A stretch of DNA of 11,653 nt from Xanthomonas translucens pv. translucens DSM 18974 (GCF_000331775.1 NZ_CAPJ01000179.1:1-11653); one strand, 5' to 3'; numbered from the stretch's first letter, positions 1 to 7,589 are shown. Numbers and translations are program-made. The notes: generated from the letters alone by a model not told the origin.

Positions 1-1060
1 CCTGCAGCGCGGGCAGCAAGCGGCGCTCGCGCAGCGCCGGTTCGCGGCCAGCGCGGATCAGTTGCAGCGACTGCACCAGGAACTCGATCTCGCGGATCCC
101 GCCGGGACCGCGCTTGATGTCGTCCAGGCGGTCGTGGCGCGCGACTTCGGCGGTGATCGCCGCCTTCATCTCGCGCAGTCCGTCGAGCGCGGTGAAGTCG
201 AGGTAGCGCCGGTACACGAACGGGCGCAGCGTCTGCAGCCAGTCCTCGCCGGCGGCGCTGTCGCCGGCCACCGCGCGCGCCTTCAGCCACGCATAGCGCT
301 CCCAGTCGCGGCCCTCGCGCTGGAAGTAGTGATCCATCGCGGCGAACGACAGCGCCACCCGCCCGGCAGTGCCGAACGGACGCAGGCGCAGGTCCACCCG
401 GTGCGAGAAGCCATCGGCGGTGGTCTCGTCCAGCAGCCGCGCCAGGCGCTGGCCGAGGCGGGCGAAATATTCCTCGGCGGCGAGCGCGCGCGCGCCGTCG
501 GATTCGCCGCCTTGCGCATAGGCGTAGACCAGGTCCACGTCCGAGGAGAAATTCAGTTCGCCGCCGCCGAGCTTACCCAGGCCGAACACCACCAGCCGCT
601 GCACGCTGCCGTCGGTGCCGCGGACCACGCCATGGCGCGTGGCGAATTCGCCTTCCAGGGCCTGCAGCGCGACACCCAGGCAGGTCTCTGCCAACTGCGT
701 GCTGCCGGCCAGGGTCGCGTCGACATCGTCCAGGCCCAGCACGTCGCGCCATACCAGCCGCGCCGAGGCGGCGGCGCGATAGCGGCGCAACTGCGCCGGC
801 CACGCCGCCGGCTGCGCCGGATCCAGCTGCGGCACCGGCAACGGCGGTGGGTCGGGCTGCGCCAGGTGCGCGAGCAGCGTCGGTTGCCGGCACAAGGTGT
901 CGAGCAGGAAATCGCTGGCGAGTAGCGCGCGGCGCAGCGGCGCGTCGAATCCCGGCGCGGCGGGCCATGGCGGCGCGGCCAGGCTCTGGCGCAAGCGCGC
1001 CAGGCTGCGTTCGAGCAAGGGCTGCAGGGCGTCGGGAACAATCGAGGACGGGGTTGGCAT
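1..1060 (-). CDS. glnE: Bifunctional glutamine synthetase adenylyltransferase/deadenylase, N-terminal part (partial)
   Basis: The enzyme adenylylates glutamine synthetase when nitrogen is plentiful and removes the AMP when nitrogen is scarce, under PII control, in the cytoplasm. The visible 353 codons begin [12 protein letters not shown] at the ATG in 1058-1060 and run off the left edge, so the C-terminal adenylyltransferase half is missing. The frame holds the family nucleotidyltransferase motif [17 protein letters not shown] at about residues 160-176; D174 and D176 are the expected metal ligands. Further on are [10 protein letters not shown] and then [13 protein letters not shown] at about residues 315-327, both hallmarks of GlnE. 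No good Shine-Dalgarno sequence precedes the start, but upstream sequence in this frame offers no better one. The gene lies downstream of a terminator hairpin at 1209-1247, so it probably has its own promoter in 1061-1208. Family identity is very secure; the exact start is less so. Confidence 0.96.
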   Translation of the reverse strand, partial: MPTPSSIVPDALQPLLERSLARLRQSLAAPPWPAAPGFDAPLRRALLASDFLLDTLCRQPTLLAHLAQPDPPPLPVPQLDPAQPAAWPAQLRRYRAAASARLVWRDVLGLDDVDATLAGSTQLAETCLGVALQALEGEFATRHGVVRGTDGSVQRLVVFGLGKLGGGELNFSSDVDLVYAYAQGGESDGARALAAEEYFARLGQRLARLLDETTADGFSHRVDLRLRPFGTAGRVALSFAAMDHYFQREGRDWERYAWLKARAVAGDSAAGEDWLQTLRPFVYRRYLDFTALDGLREMKAAITAEVARHDRLDDIKRGPGGIREIEFLVQSLQLIRAGREPALRERRLLPALQ

Positions 1061-1567
1061 TGGCCGATTCTGGCATCCCGGCCTGTCCGCAGACAGCGGC
1101 GCGCGAACATGGCGGCGGGCGGCGAGCGTGGTTCGCATGCTCCGGGAAAGGGCGGGACGCCGCCTGCCCGCAGCAACCACGGCGTGGCAGAATCGACGAT
1201 CGCCAGGCAAAAAAAAGCCCGCTGGCAGCGAACTGCCAGCGGGCTTTGCTCCCTCCCCCACGTCGGGATGCAGGTTGATCTTGGACGCTTTTTTCACCCA
1301 TTGCACGCTGCACTGCAAAACGAAACCGGGCGGTACATTCTGCTGCGGCGCAGTATGGGCAGCCCCCAAAGCGTCGCCGCGCAAGCGCCGTGGCCGCAGT
1401 CGCGCTGTGGCGTGTGCACTCGTCGCATCGTCAGCCGCCCAGGACCTGGCGATCGGCGGCGACTGACGCTGCTCCTGCAGCCTGCCAACGGCTGCGCAGG
1501 TGTGTGCGCTGCATCCCGCTCCGAACGTGCATGACCGCAATGCGCGACGCTGCAGTGGCCTGCCTGG
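1061..1567. other. Intergenic region with no convincing gene
   Basis: About 500 bases lie between the end of the AsmA-like gene and glnE. Open frames exist on both strands, but none shows a recognisable protein, and they behave like the chance frames expected at this GC content. The one clear structure is the hairpin at 1209-1247. The stretch from about 1250 to 1567 could hold the 3' untranslated part of the AsmA-like transcript or a small RNA that ends at that hairpin. I could not find a convincing promoter for such an RNA. Confidence 0.5.
1209..1247 (-). terminator. Rho-independent terminator between the AsmA-like gene and glnE
   Basis: GCCCGCTGGCAG (1217-1228), a CGAA loop (1229-1232) and CTGCCAGCGGGC (1233-1244) form a perfect 12-bp stem. 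On the minus strand the stem is followed by eight U residues (A run at 1209-1216). AAA/TTT pairs can extend the stem to 15 bp. On the plus strand only three T residues follow, so the terminator works best for minus-strand transcripts. It would end the transcript of the AsmA-like gene, about 320 bases past its stop codon, or a small RNA, and insulate glnE. Confidence 0.85.
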
Positions 1568-3796
1568 TCAGGGTGCCGACTTGGCCGGTGCAGACGCCGG
1601 CGGCGGTTCCGGCAACCACGCCGGCTGCCGCTCGTACCATTCGCGCGCGTTGAGCAGATGCCATTGCCGCTGTTCGCCGCGCAGCGCCACGCCGACGCCG
1701 AGCACGCCCCAGCGCGCATACAGATCGCCCTGGGTGCCGGCATCGCCGACGCGCAGGCGCGCGCGCAGCGAGACGCGCTGGTTTTCCGCGTGCAGACGGT
1801 CCAGCCACAGTGCGTCCTTGCTCCATCGCAACTGACCACGCGCATCCAGTTGCCCGGCATCGACCAGCTTCAGCAGCCAGGCCGGCGCATCGCTGCGCTG
1901 CGCGAATACCGCCAGCACCGGGCCGGCATCGCGCAACTGCATCTGCACCTGCGCATCGGCCTGCGTGGCCGGCGCCGCAGCGATGCGCCCCTGCGGCACG
2001 CGCAGCGTGGCCCACCAATCGCGCTGTTTGCCGCCGTCGCCGTAGCGCACGCCCTGCACGCGCAGCGTGCTGCCGCTGAGGTCGAAACGCTTGTCGTGCA
2101 GTTCCGCGCGCCGCAGCCGCGCGTCGAGATCGAGGTCGCCGGCCAGCGCCAATCCGGCCGCCTGCAGCCGCGCCTGGCGGCCGCGCACGCGCACATGGCC
2201 TTCGCCCACTTGCCCAGCCGCGTCCAGATGCACATCGCCGCTGAGCGATCCGCTGCCGCCGAGCACGCGTACCTGCGCTGCCGGCAGGTAGCGGTTGTAG
2301 GCGCGCAGGTCGGGCACGCGCGCATCGTCGAAGCGCAGCCGCGCCTGCAGCGAGTCGTGCATCGTCGCCAGGGTGCCAGCGCCGTCCAGGTCCAGGCGCA
2401 GGTTCTCGCCCTGCACAAAGATCGCCTTGGGTTCGGCCAGCGGCGCCAGCGCGAAGCTGTGCATGCGCACAGCGACCTCGGTGCGCGGCTGCGCGGTGCT
2501 GCCGACGATGCGTCCGGCAGCCTGTGCCTTGCCGTGGATGCGCACCCGCAGCACATCGGCCGTGGCCTGGACCTCGGGCACGTCGAGGCGGCTGCCCGGC
2601 TGCAGCGCGCCCTGCGCCAGGCGCAGATCGGCCGCCACATCGCCGCCGCCGTCGAGCCGGAACCACGGCTTGCGCACCAACAGGTCGCTGATCCAGTTCA
2701 GCGATTCGAAATGCCAGCGCCCTAGCAGCGTGCCGGACAGCCGCGGCAACAGCGCGCTGGGGGCGTCGAAGGGCAGCGTACGTCCAGCGATGCGCAGGTC
2801 GGCGTCGAGCATGCTGCGCGGATCGATCTGCCCAGGCAGGCGTGCGCGCAGCCGGATGTCACGATCGACGTCGAGCAGCAACGCCAGCACGCCGCGATCG
2901 GTGGCGCCGACGCCGGCATGCAGCGGCACCCGCCAGTTGAGCTTGCTGCCGGGCTGCAGTTCGCCGCGCAGCAGGCGCAGGTTCGCCTCGACGTGGCCGA
3001 GCCCGGGTTCGGTGCTCAAGCGCGTCTGCGCCCCGGCCGTGTCGATGCGCAGCGCCACGCTGCGTCCGTGCAGCTGCAACGCCAGGTCGGCGATGCCGAG
3101 CTTGCGCAGGCCCGGCGCCTGCGCGCGGTAGTGGCGCGGGAACGAAAAGCGCGCGTCCACATGCGCCTGGTCGGCGATCTGGCGCTTGCCGTCGCGCACG
3201 CTGGCGTCGTCGAACACGATCTGCGACGGAAACAGTTGCGCCGGCCCGCCCTTGAGTTGTTTGAGGAAGCCCACCGTGCCGTGGCCCTTGCCTTCGATCG
3301 CCAGGTCGCCGAAGCGGGCGCGGCGCAGCGTGCCGCTGTGGATCGCGTCGAAGCGCAGGGTCCAGCCCTGGTCGCTCTGCGGCGGCGGCGGAATCGCGTC
3401 GGCGACACGGTCGATCGCGCCGATCACGTTCACCGCCTCCATCCATGGCAGGCGCACTTCGCGGTGCAGCAGCGGCAGCAAGGCGATACGCGCACTGGCG
3501 CGATCGGCGCGCAAGGTCCATACATTGCGCTGCACGTGGCCGCGCATGCGCAGGTCCCACGCCGTGACGAAGCCCGGCAGCACGGTCAGCGCAGGCCCGG
3601 TGTGCATGCGGAATTTTTCCGGCGTGCGGTTGGTCGCCAGGTCGAACAGCGGCGTGTTGAGGAACACGTTGCCCAGCAGCAGGTACAGCAAATAGGCGAT
3701 CAGCAGCCCGCGCAGCAACAAACGCCACGGACGCGGCCAGCGCCGGTAGCGGTCGAGGGCGGCGTTGGGCGAGAGGCGGCTGAAGGGCGGCACCAT
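1568..3796 (-). CDS. AsmA/TamB-like large membrane-anchored periplasmic protein
   Basis: This 742-residue protein has a short cytoplasmic N-terminus rich in arginine, one hydrophobic segment at about residues 26-46 (LLLRGLLIAYLLYLLLGNVF), and then a long, probably periplasmic, region. That region consists of alternating short hydrophobic/charged beta-strand-like units with many DLDLDARL, LRVQGVRYGD and GSGSLSGDVHLDA type motifs. This pattern is typical of the AsmA, YhdP and TamB repeat-beta-groove proteins, some members of which are known to move phospholipids between inner and outer membranes. The C-terminus is rich in proline and alanine (ending PEPPPASAPAKSAP). No catalytic motif is seen. 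The start at the ATG in 3794-3796 places the membrane anchor correctly, although the ribosome binding site is weak. It is shorter than E. coli YhdP (about 1,270 residues). Transcribed divergently from the CoA-transferase gene. Coding status is secure; the lipid-transport role is inferred from fold-type resemblance only. Confidence 0.8.
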   Translation of the reverse strand: MVPPFSRLSPNAALDRYRRWPRPWRLLLRGLLIAYLLYLLLGNVFLNTPLFDLATNRTPEKFRMHTGPALTVLPGFVTAWDLRMRGHVQRNVWTLRADRASARIALLPLLHREVRLPWMEAVNVIGAIDRVADAIPPPPQSDQGWTLRFDAIHSGTLRRARFGDLAIEGKGHGTVGFLKQLKGGPAQLFPSQIVFDDASVRDGKRQIADQAHVDARFSFPRHYRAQAPGLRKLGIADLALQLHGRSVALRIDTAGAQTRLSTEPGLGHVEANLRLLRGELQPGSKLNWRVPLHAGVGATDRGVLALLLDVDRDIRLRARLPGQIDPRSMLDADLRIAGRTLPFDAPSALLPRLSGTLLGRWHFESLNWISDLLVRKPWFRLDGGGDVAADLRLAQGALQPGSRLDVPEVQATADVLRVRIHGKAQAAGRIVGSTAQPRTEVAVRMHSFALAPLAEPKAIFVQGENLRLDLDGAGTLATMHDSLQARLRFDDARVPDLRAYNRYLPAAQVRVLGGSGSLSGDVHLDAAGQVGEGHVRVRGRQARLQAAGLALAGDLDLDARLRRAELHDKRFDLSGSTLRVQGVRYGDGGKQRDWWATLRVPQGRIAAAPATQADAQVQMQLRDAGPVLAVFAQRSDAPAWLLKLVDAGQLDARGQLRWSKDALWLDRLHAENQRVSLRARLRVGDAGTQGDLYARWGVLGVGVALRGEQRQWHLLNAREWYERQPAWLPEPPPASAPAKSAP

Positions 3797-3867
3797 GGCA
3801 CTATCGCCGCGCCGCGGCGTGGGCCGCGTGAAAGCCGTGCCGCCACTGCAGCCGCGGCGCGATCCGC

Positions 3868-3873
3868 GATAAT
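3868..3873 (+). promoter_or_regulatory. Possible -10 box of the CoA-transferase gene
   Basis: GATAAT lies 33 bases before the ATG at 3907, within the 110-bp gap between the divergent AsmA-like and CoA-transferase genes. No good -35 hexamer is visible at the right distance. A weak ribosome binding sequence (AAGG at 3893-3896) sits ten bases before the ATG. Confidence 0.35.
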
Positions 3874-3906
3874 CGCTCCTCTCCTTCCCGCCAAGGTCGC
3901 CGCCCC

Positions 3907-5427
3907 ATGTCCGCCGAACGCATCCTCCACCCGCGCCTGCGCGAGCGCATCGTCAGCGCCGAGGCCGCCGCCGCACTGATCCAGCCGGGCGAGACGGTGG
4001 CGATGAGCGGCTTCACCGGTTCCGGTTATCCCAAGGCGGTGCCGATCGCGCTGGCGCAGCGGATCGAGGCCGCGCACCTGCAGGGCCAGGCCTTCAAGAT
4101 CCGGCTGATGACCGGTGCCTCCACCGCGCCGGAACTGGATGGCGCGCTGGCCAAGGCCGAAGGCATCGCCCTGCGCATGCCGTTCCAGACCGACCCCGAC
4201 GCGCGCCAGCGGATCAACGCCGGCACCCTGGACTACATCGACATCCATCTCAGCCACGTCGCCCAGCACGTGTGGTTCGGCTTCTACGGCGAGATCGACA
4301 CCGCAGTGGTGGAAGTGGCCGGCATCCGCGAGGACGGCAGCCTGATCCCGTCCACTTCGATCGGCAACAACAAGACCTGGCTGGACCTGGCCAGGAAGGT
4401 GATCGTCGAGGTCAACGACTGGCAACCGGCCGGCATCGACGGCATGCACGACGTGTACTACGGCACCGCGCTGCCGCCGCAGCGCAAGCCGATCCCGCTG
4501 CTGCACGCCGACGACCGCATCGGGGAGCCGTCGCTGCGCTGCGACCCGGACAAGATCGTGGCGGTGGTGCGCACCCATGGCCCCGACCGCAACAGCCCGT
4601 TCACCGCGGCCGACGCCAGCAGCGAGCGCATCGCCGCGCACCTGATCGCCTTCCTCCAGCACGAAGTGAGCAAGGGCCGGCTGCCGGCCAACCTGCTGCC
4701 GTTGCAATCGGGCGTGGGCAACATTCCCAACGCGGTGCTGGCCGGCCTGGCCAGCAGCGGCTTTCGCGACCTGAGCGCCTTCACCGAGGTGATCCAGGAC
4801 GGCATGCTCGACCTGCTGCGCAGCGGCGTGCTGAAGGTAGCCTCGTGCACGGGGTTTGCGCTGAGCCCGGAGGCGAACGAGGAGTTCAAGCGCAACATCG
4901 CGTTCTATCGCCAGCGCATCATCCTGCGCACGCAGGAGATCTCCAATCATCCGGAACTGGTGCGGCGGCTGGGCTGCATTGCGATGAACGGCATGATCGA
5001 GGCCGACCTGTACGGCAACGTCAATTCCACCCACGTGATGGGCAGCCGCATCATGAACGGCATCGGCGGTTCCGGCGACTTCGCCCGCAACAGTTTCCTG
5101 TCGATATTCCTGAGCCCCAGCACCGCCAAGCACGGCAGCATCTCGGCGATCGTGCCGATGGTCAGCCATGTGGACCACACCGAGCACGACGTCTCCATCA
5201 TCGTCACCGAACACGGCCTGGCCGACCTGCGCGGGCTGCCGCCGCGGCACCGCGCGCGGCAGCTGATCAACCACTGCGTGGACCCGAGCTACCGCGCGCA
5301 GCTGGAGGATTATTTCGACCGCGCGCTGCACGACAGCTACGGCAAGCACACCCCGCACCTACTGCCCGAGGCGCTGTCCTGGCACCAGCGCTGGCTGGAG
5401 ACCGGCAGCATGCACGCGGCGGGTTGA
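3907..5427 (+). CDS. Acetyl-CoA hydrolase/transferase family protein, probable succinyl-CoA:acetate CoA-transferase
   Basis: The 506-residue protein belongs to the class I CoA-transferases that move CoA between succinyl-CoA and acetate (or propionate). These work in acetate use and in variant citric acid cycles, in the cytoplasm. FTEVIQDG places a glutamate at residue 294, which is the catalytic position I recall for Acetobacter AarC. GVGNIPNAVL (269-278) and GGSGDF (387-392), with Val270 and Gly388, match the oxyanion/CoA-binding positions of the same enzyme. The length also agrees with that family (about 500). The N-terminus has the usual AMSGFTGSGYPKAVP loop at about residues 36-50. The gene stands alone, with a probable terminator at 5448-5476. 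A propionyl-CoA:succinate transferase (ScpC-type) or an acetyl-CoA hydrolase cannot be excluded, since these share the fold and the glutamate. Confidence 0.92.
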   Translation: MSAERILHPRLRERIVSAEAAAALIQPGETVAMSGFTGSGYPKAVPIALAQRIEAAHLQGQAFKIRLMTGASTAPELDGALAKAEGIALRMPFQTDPDARQRINAGTLDYIDIHLSHVAQHVWFGFYGEIDTAVVEVAGIREDGSLIPSTSIGNNKTWLDLARKVIVEVNDWQPAGIDGMHDVYYGTALPPQRKPIPLLHADDRIGEPSLRCDPDKIVAVVRTHGPDRNSPFTAADASSERIAAHLIAFLQHEVSKGRLPANLLPLQSGVGNIPNAVLAGLASSGFRDLSAFTEVIQDGMLDLLRSGVLKVASCTGFALSPEANEEFKRNIAFYRQRIILRTQEISNHPELVRRLGCIAMNGMIEADLYGNVNSTHVMGSRIMNGIGGSGDFARNSFLSIFLSPSTAKHGSISAIVPMVSHVDHTEHDVSIIVTEHGLADLRGLPPRHRARQLINHCVDPSYRAQLEDYFDRALHDSYGKHTPHLLPEALSWHQRWLETGSMHAAG

Positions 5428-5447
5428 CCCATCCAGCGCGCTGCGCA

Positions 5448-5476
5448 GCGCGAGCACCGCGGCTCCCGCGCTTTTT
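5448..5476 (+). terminator. Probable terminator of the CoA-transferase gene
   Basis: GCGCG (5448-5452) pairs with CGCGC (5467-5471), followed directly by five T residues (5472-5476). AGC (5453-5455) and GCT (5462-5464) can extend the stem, with two unpaired C on the 3' side. An alternative perfect 16-bp GC palindrome at 5437-5452 overlaps it and would compete. It begins 20 bases after the stop codon and directly abuts the REP array. Confidence 0.5.
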
Positions 5477-5721
5477 GTAGGAGCGGCTTCAGCCGCGACA
5501 AGCGAAGTCCGGCCCGCGGCCGTTTCGCTGATCGGTCGCGGCTGAAGCCGCTCCTACAGTGCACCCGGCAAGCTCACCGCAAGCTCCTGTAGGAGCGGCT
5601 TCAGCCGCGACGAACGAAGCGGGGATGCTTGCCGGCTTCGGAGACTGTCGCGGCTGAAGCCCCTACAGTGCACCCGACAAGCTCACCGCAAGCTCCCTGT
5701 AGGAGCGGCTTCAGCCGCGAC
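5477..5721. repeat. Array of five REP-type palindromic repeats in alternating orientation
   Basis: A 23-base element beginning GTAGGAGCGGC and ending AGCCGCGAC, with an internal GCGGCTTCAGCCGC stem-loop, occurs five times. Copies are at 5477-5499 (+), 5535-5557 (-), 5589-5611 (+), 5647-5666 (-, three bases shorter) and 5699-5721 (+). The spacers repeat too: AGTGCACCCGGCAAGCTCAC-like sequence follows copies 2 and 4, and GAACGAAGCGGGGATG follows copies 3 and 5. The array is therefore a tandem duplication of a paired unit with a period of about 110-112 bases. GTAG-headed palindromes of this type are known in Xanthomonadaceae and Pseudomonas as REPs, mobilised in trans by RAYT transposases; no RAYT gene is in this window. 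The array lies between the converging CoA-transferase and GIY-YIG genes. Confidence 0.93.
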
Positions 5722-5796
5722 GAACGAAGCGGGGATGTCTATCGACTTCGGATGCAATCGGGGCCAACCTCCACAGCGCTGTCATGCATCGATGGA

Positions 5797-6066
5797 CTAG
5801 GACACCAGGTCGGGCTCGCTCAGAAACGCCAGCTTGCGCGCACGCGGCAATTGCTTGAGCGCCCATTCGGCGCGCGAGGCGGCGGCACGGTCCGGGTAGG
5901 CGCGACTGGCCAGCAGCCGCAGCGGCGGGTTGGCACGGGTGTACTTGGCGCCGGTGCCGCGCAGATGCGCCTGGTAGCGCGCCTCGAGGTCGAGGGTGAT
6001 GCCCGCGTAGTAGCTGCCGTTGCGGCATTCGAGCAGGTACAGGAACCAGGGCGGGGCGTCGGCCAT
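5797..6066 (-). CDS. GIY-YIG nuclease superfamily small protein (YhbQ/UPF0213-like)
   Basis: The 89-residue protein has the compact single-domain form of the GIY-YIG family: FLYLLEC at 8-14 (the GIY-like strand), YYAGIT at 19-24 (the YIG-like strand), Arg30, His34, GTGAKYTR at 37-44, and Glu67 as the likely metal ligand. The bacterial YhbQ-type proteins of this size are thought to be DNA nucleases acting in repair or strand processing, but their roles are poorly defined. I chose the ATG at 6064-6066 because the family motif begins within eight residues of it. A longer frame upstream to 6177 is arginine-rich noise. No Shine-Dalgarno sequence is present, and a GATAAT box six bases before the ATG suggests a leaderless message. 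It is a single gene, with REP repeats downstream. Confidence 0.9.
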   Translation of the reverse strand: MADAPPWFLYLLECRNGSYYAGITLDLEARYQAHLRGTGAKYTRANPPLRLLASRAYPDRAAASRAEWALKQLPRARKLAFLSEPDLVS

Positions 6067-6381
6067 GCACGCATTATCGGCCGGCGCGTGATTTGCGCCA
6101 GCTTGTGCCGCGCCACAGCGCTCTGCGCCCGGAAAACCGATGCGGCGGCGGCGCCGCCGCGCTGAACCGCCACGCAACCGGCTTTAACGCAACCCGAACA
6201 CCTTGCCAGTCGCTGCCACACGCCGGCACACCGCCGCCACGGCATGGGCGCATAACGCTACTCACCGGCCGGATGCCGTCGATGAAGCGGCTCTCTCCCT
6301 TTGGATTCGACGGCACGGCCGGGTTTTTTGGGCGGCACGCAACGGGTGCTCAGCTCGCTGCGCATCCGCGCTCCGCCACGC
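6067..6381. other. Intergenic region between the GIY-YIG gene and aroG
   Basis: About 315 bases without a credible gene. Besides the promoter-like box near 6073, it holds a perfect 16-base GC palindrome (6145-6160, GCGGCGGCGCCGCCGC). That palindrome could fold strongly but has no following T run. A CGGCCGGGTTTTTT stretch near 6318-6331 has no clear stem. I found no clean terminator for aroG. Confidence 0.5.
6073..6101 (-). promoter_or_regulatory. Possible promoter of the GIY-YIG gene, close to the start codon
   Basis: On the minus strand GATAAT (6073-6078) lies six bases before the ATG. A poor -35 candidate, CTGGCG, lies 17 bases further up (6096-6101). The distance puts the transcription start at or next to the A of the ATG, which fits the lack of a ribosome binding site. 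Confidence 0.4.
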
Positions 6382-7455
6382 TCAGGCCGCTTGCGACAAC
6401 CGCGCCTGGCGCCGCGCACGCACCGCCTGCGCCAGCCGCTCCAACACCTGCACCGAGCTGTCCCAGTCGATGCAGCCATCGGTAATGCTCTGCCCGTAGC
6501 GCAGCGGTTGGCCTTCCACCAGTTCCTGGCGACCGCCGACCAGGTGGCTCTCCACCATCGCGCCGACGATGCGGGTCTGTCCGGCTTCCAGCTGCGTGGC
6601 GATGTCCTCGATCACCTTCGGCTGGTTGTCCGGATTCTTGCCGCTGTTGGCGTGGCTGGCATCGACCATCAGCCGTGCCGGCAGCCCCGCCTTCTCCAGC
6701 ACCTGGCCGGCGGCAACGACGCTGGCCGCGTCGTAGTTGGGCAGCTTGCCGCCGCGCAGGATCACGTGGCAATCGGGATTGCCGGTGGTGGTGGCGACCG
6801 CGGTCTGCCCGTCCTTGGTCACCGCCAGGAAATGGTGCGGATGGGAGGCCGCGCCGACCGCATCGACCGCGATCTTGACGTCGCCGCTGGTGCCGTTCTT
6901 GAACCCGACCGGACACGACAGGCCCGAGGCCAGTTCGCGGTGCACCTGGCTTTCGGTGGTGCGCGCGCCGATCGCGCCCCAGGCCACCAGGTCGGCGATG
7001 TACTGCGGCGAGATGATGTCGAGGAATTCCACGCCGGCCGGCAGGCCGAGGCGGTTGATGTCGCGCAGCAGGCCGCGCGCCAGGCGCAGGCCCTTGTTGA
7101 TGTCGAAGCTGCCGTCGAGGTTGGGATCGTTGATCAGGCCCTTCCAGCCGACCGTGGTGCGCGGCTTCTCGAAGTACACCCGCATCACGATCTCCAGCGC
7201 ATCGCCGTAGCTGTCGCGCAGCGGGCGCAGGCGCTGCGCGTACTCCATCGCCGCCACCGGATCGTGAATCGAGCACGGGCCGATCACCACCGCCAGGCGG
7301 TCGTCGCGGCCGTGCAGGATGGCGTGCAGCGCCGCGCGCGAGGCGGCGACGGTCTGCGAGGCCTGCTCGTCGCAGGGCAGCAGCGACAGCAGCTGGGCGG
7401 GCGGGGTCAGCGGTTCGATCTTGCGGATGCGCAGATCGTCGGTATGCGGGGCCAT
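6382..7455 (-). CDS. aroG: 3-deoxy-7-phosphoheptulonate (DAHP) synthase, class I alpha
   Basis: The enzyme condenses phosphoenolpyruvate and erythrose 4-phosphate, the first and rate-setting step of the shikimate pathway. Starting at the ATG in 7453-7455 gives 357 residues that align without gaps to remembered E. coli AroG from residue 1 (DDLRI at 6-10) through about residue 180. That is the main reason for preferring it to an ATG 16 codons upstream (7503), which lies just past the U tract of the attenuator. Visible motifs include GPCSIHD (59-65, metal ligand Cys61), MRVYFEKPRTTVGWKGL (near 90-108), GARTTESQVHRELASGLS, FKNGTSGD, DASHANSGKN, VESHLVGG and SITDGCIDW (the other metal ligands). 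Position 180 is Ala (DLVAWG) where E. coli AroG has Ser. That residue lines the Phe pocket there, so allosteric specificity probably differs. A GAGAG ribosome binding sequence precedes the start. Control by the upstream leader is described separately. Confidence 0.96.
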   Translation of the reverse strand: MAPHTDDLRIRKIEPLTPPAQLLSLLPCDEQASQTVAASRAALHAILHGRDDRLAVVIGPCSIHDPVAAMEYAQRLRPLRDSYGDALEIVMRVYFEKPRTTVGWKGLINDPNLDGSFDINKGLRLARGLLRDINRLGLPAGVEFLDIISPQYIADLVAWGAIGARTTESQVHRELASGLSCPVGFKNGTSGDVKIAVDAVGAASHPHHFLAVTKDGQTAVATTTGNPDCHVILRGGKLPNYDAASVVAAGQVLEKAGLPARLMVDASHANSGKNPDNQPKVIEDIATQLEAGQTRIVGAMVESHLVGGRQELVEGQPLRYGQSITDGCIDWDSSVQVLERLAQAVRARRQARLSQAA

Positions 7456-7504
7456 GGGGAATCTCTCGGTCGGGTTCTGGGTGGGGGCCAGGTCCGGCGG
7501 CATG

Positions 7505-7534
7505 AAAAAAGCCGCCAGGTTCGCTGGCGGCTTT
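7505..7534 (-). terminator. Attenuator terminator in the aroG leader
   Basis: On the minus strand AAAGCCGCCAG (7524-7534), loop CGAAC (7519-7523) and CTGGCGGCTTT (7508-7518) form a perfect 11-bp hairpin. It runs into a T tract, with six T residues in all at 7505-7510. It ends 50 bases before the aroG start and sits between the leader peptide stop codon and the gene. A terminator placed upstream of the gene it precedes fits a regulatory rather than an end-of-operon role; groL already has its own terminator at 7849-7876. Confidence 0.85.
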
Positions 7535-7589
7535 CGGGGATGCGGCTGAAGTTTCCTTCAGGGTGAACGCACTCCTTCCTCCGCCAGCG
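7522..7589 (-). promoter_or_regulatory. Antiterminator pairing in the aroG leader RNA
   Basis: CGCTGGCGG, encoded on the minus strand at 7581-7589 within the last third of the leader peptide frame, is the exact complement of CCGCCAGCG at 7522-7530. The latter contains most of the 5' arm of the terminator hairpin plus two loop bases. The two pairings are mutually exclusive, which is what an antiterminator requires. A weak competing pairing of CGCCA (7629-7633) with TGGCG (7582-7586) could play the segment 1-2 role. The switch is inferred from base pairing only. Confidence 0.7.

Noticed and set aside
62..925. A 287-codon plus-strand frame opposite glnE
   Set aside because: Antisense to glnE, which has unmistakable motifs in the minus frame. 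The plus frame resembles no known protein.
3700..5358. A 552-codon minus-strand frame opposite the CoA-transferase gene
   Set aside because: Antisense shadow, with valine/histidine/arginine-rich low-information sequence. The plus strand encodes a clear enzyme with catalytic motifs.
5477..5721. CRISPR array
   Set aside because: The repeats alternate in orientation, the spacers are themselves repeated, and the unit is a palindromic REP element. No cas genes are present.
6145..6160. A 16-base perfect GC palindrome as a terminator of aroG or the GIY-YIG gene
   Set aside because: No T run follows on either strand, and it is upstream of the GIY-YIG gene and over 200 bases past aroG. GC-only palindromes are common in this DNA.
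6067..6177. A 37-residue extension of the GIY-YIG protein
   Set aside because: Arginine-rich run with no family similarity. It would overlap the likely -10 box, and YhbQ-type proteins begin a few residues before the first motif.
7456..7503. A 16-codon N-terminal extension of aroG from the ATG at 7503
   Set aside because: That ATG lies two bases after the terminator U tract, so any ribosome binding site would be inside the hairpin. Homology to E. coli AroG starts at the ATG in 7453-7455.
6301..7566. Long frames on both strands overlapping aroG
   Set aside because: These are out-of-frame or antisense readings of aroG. Only the minus frame ending at 6382 shows DAHP synthase motifs.
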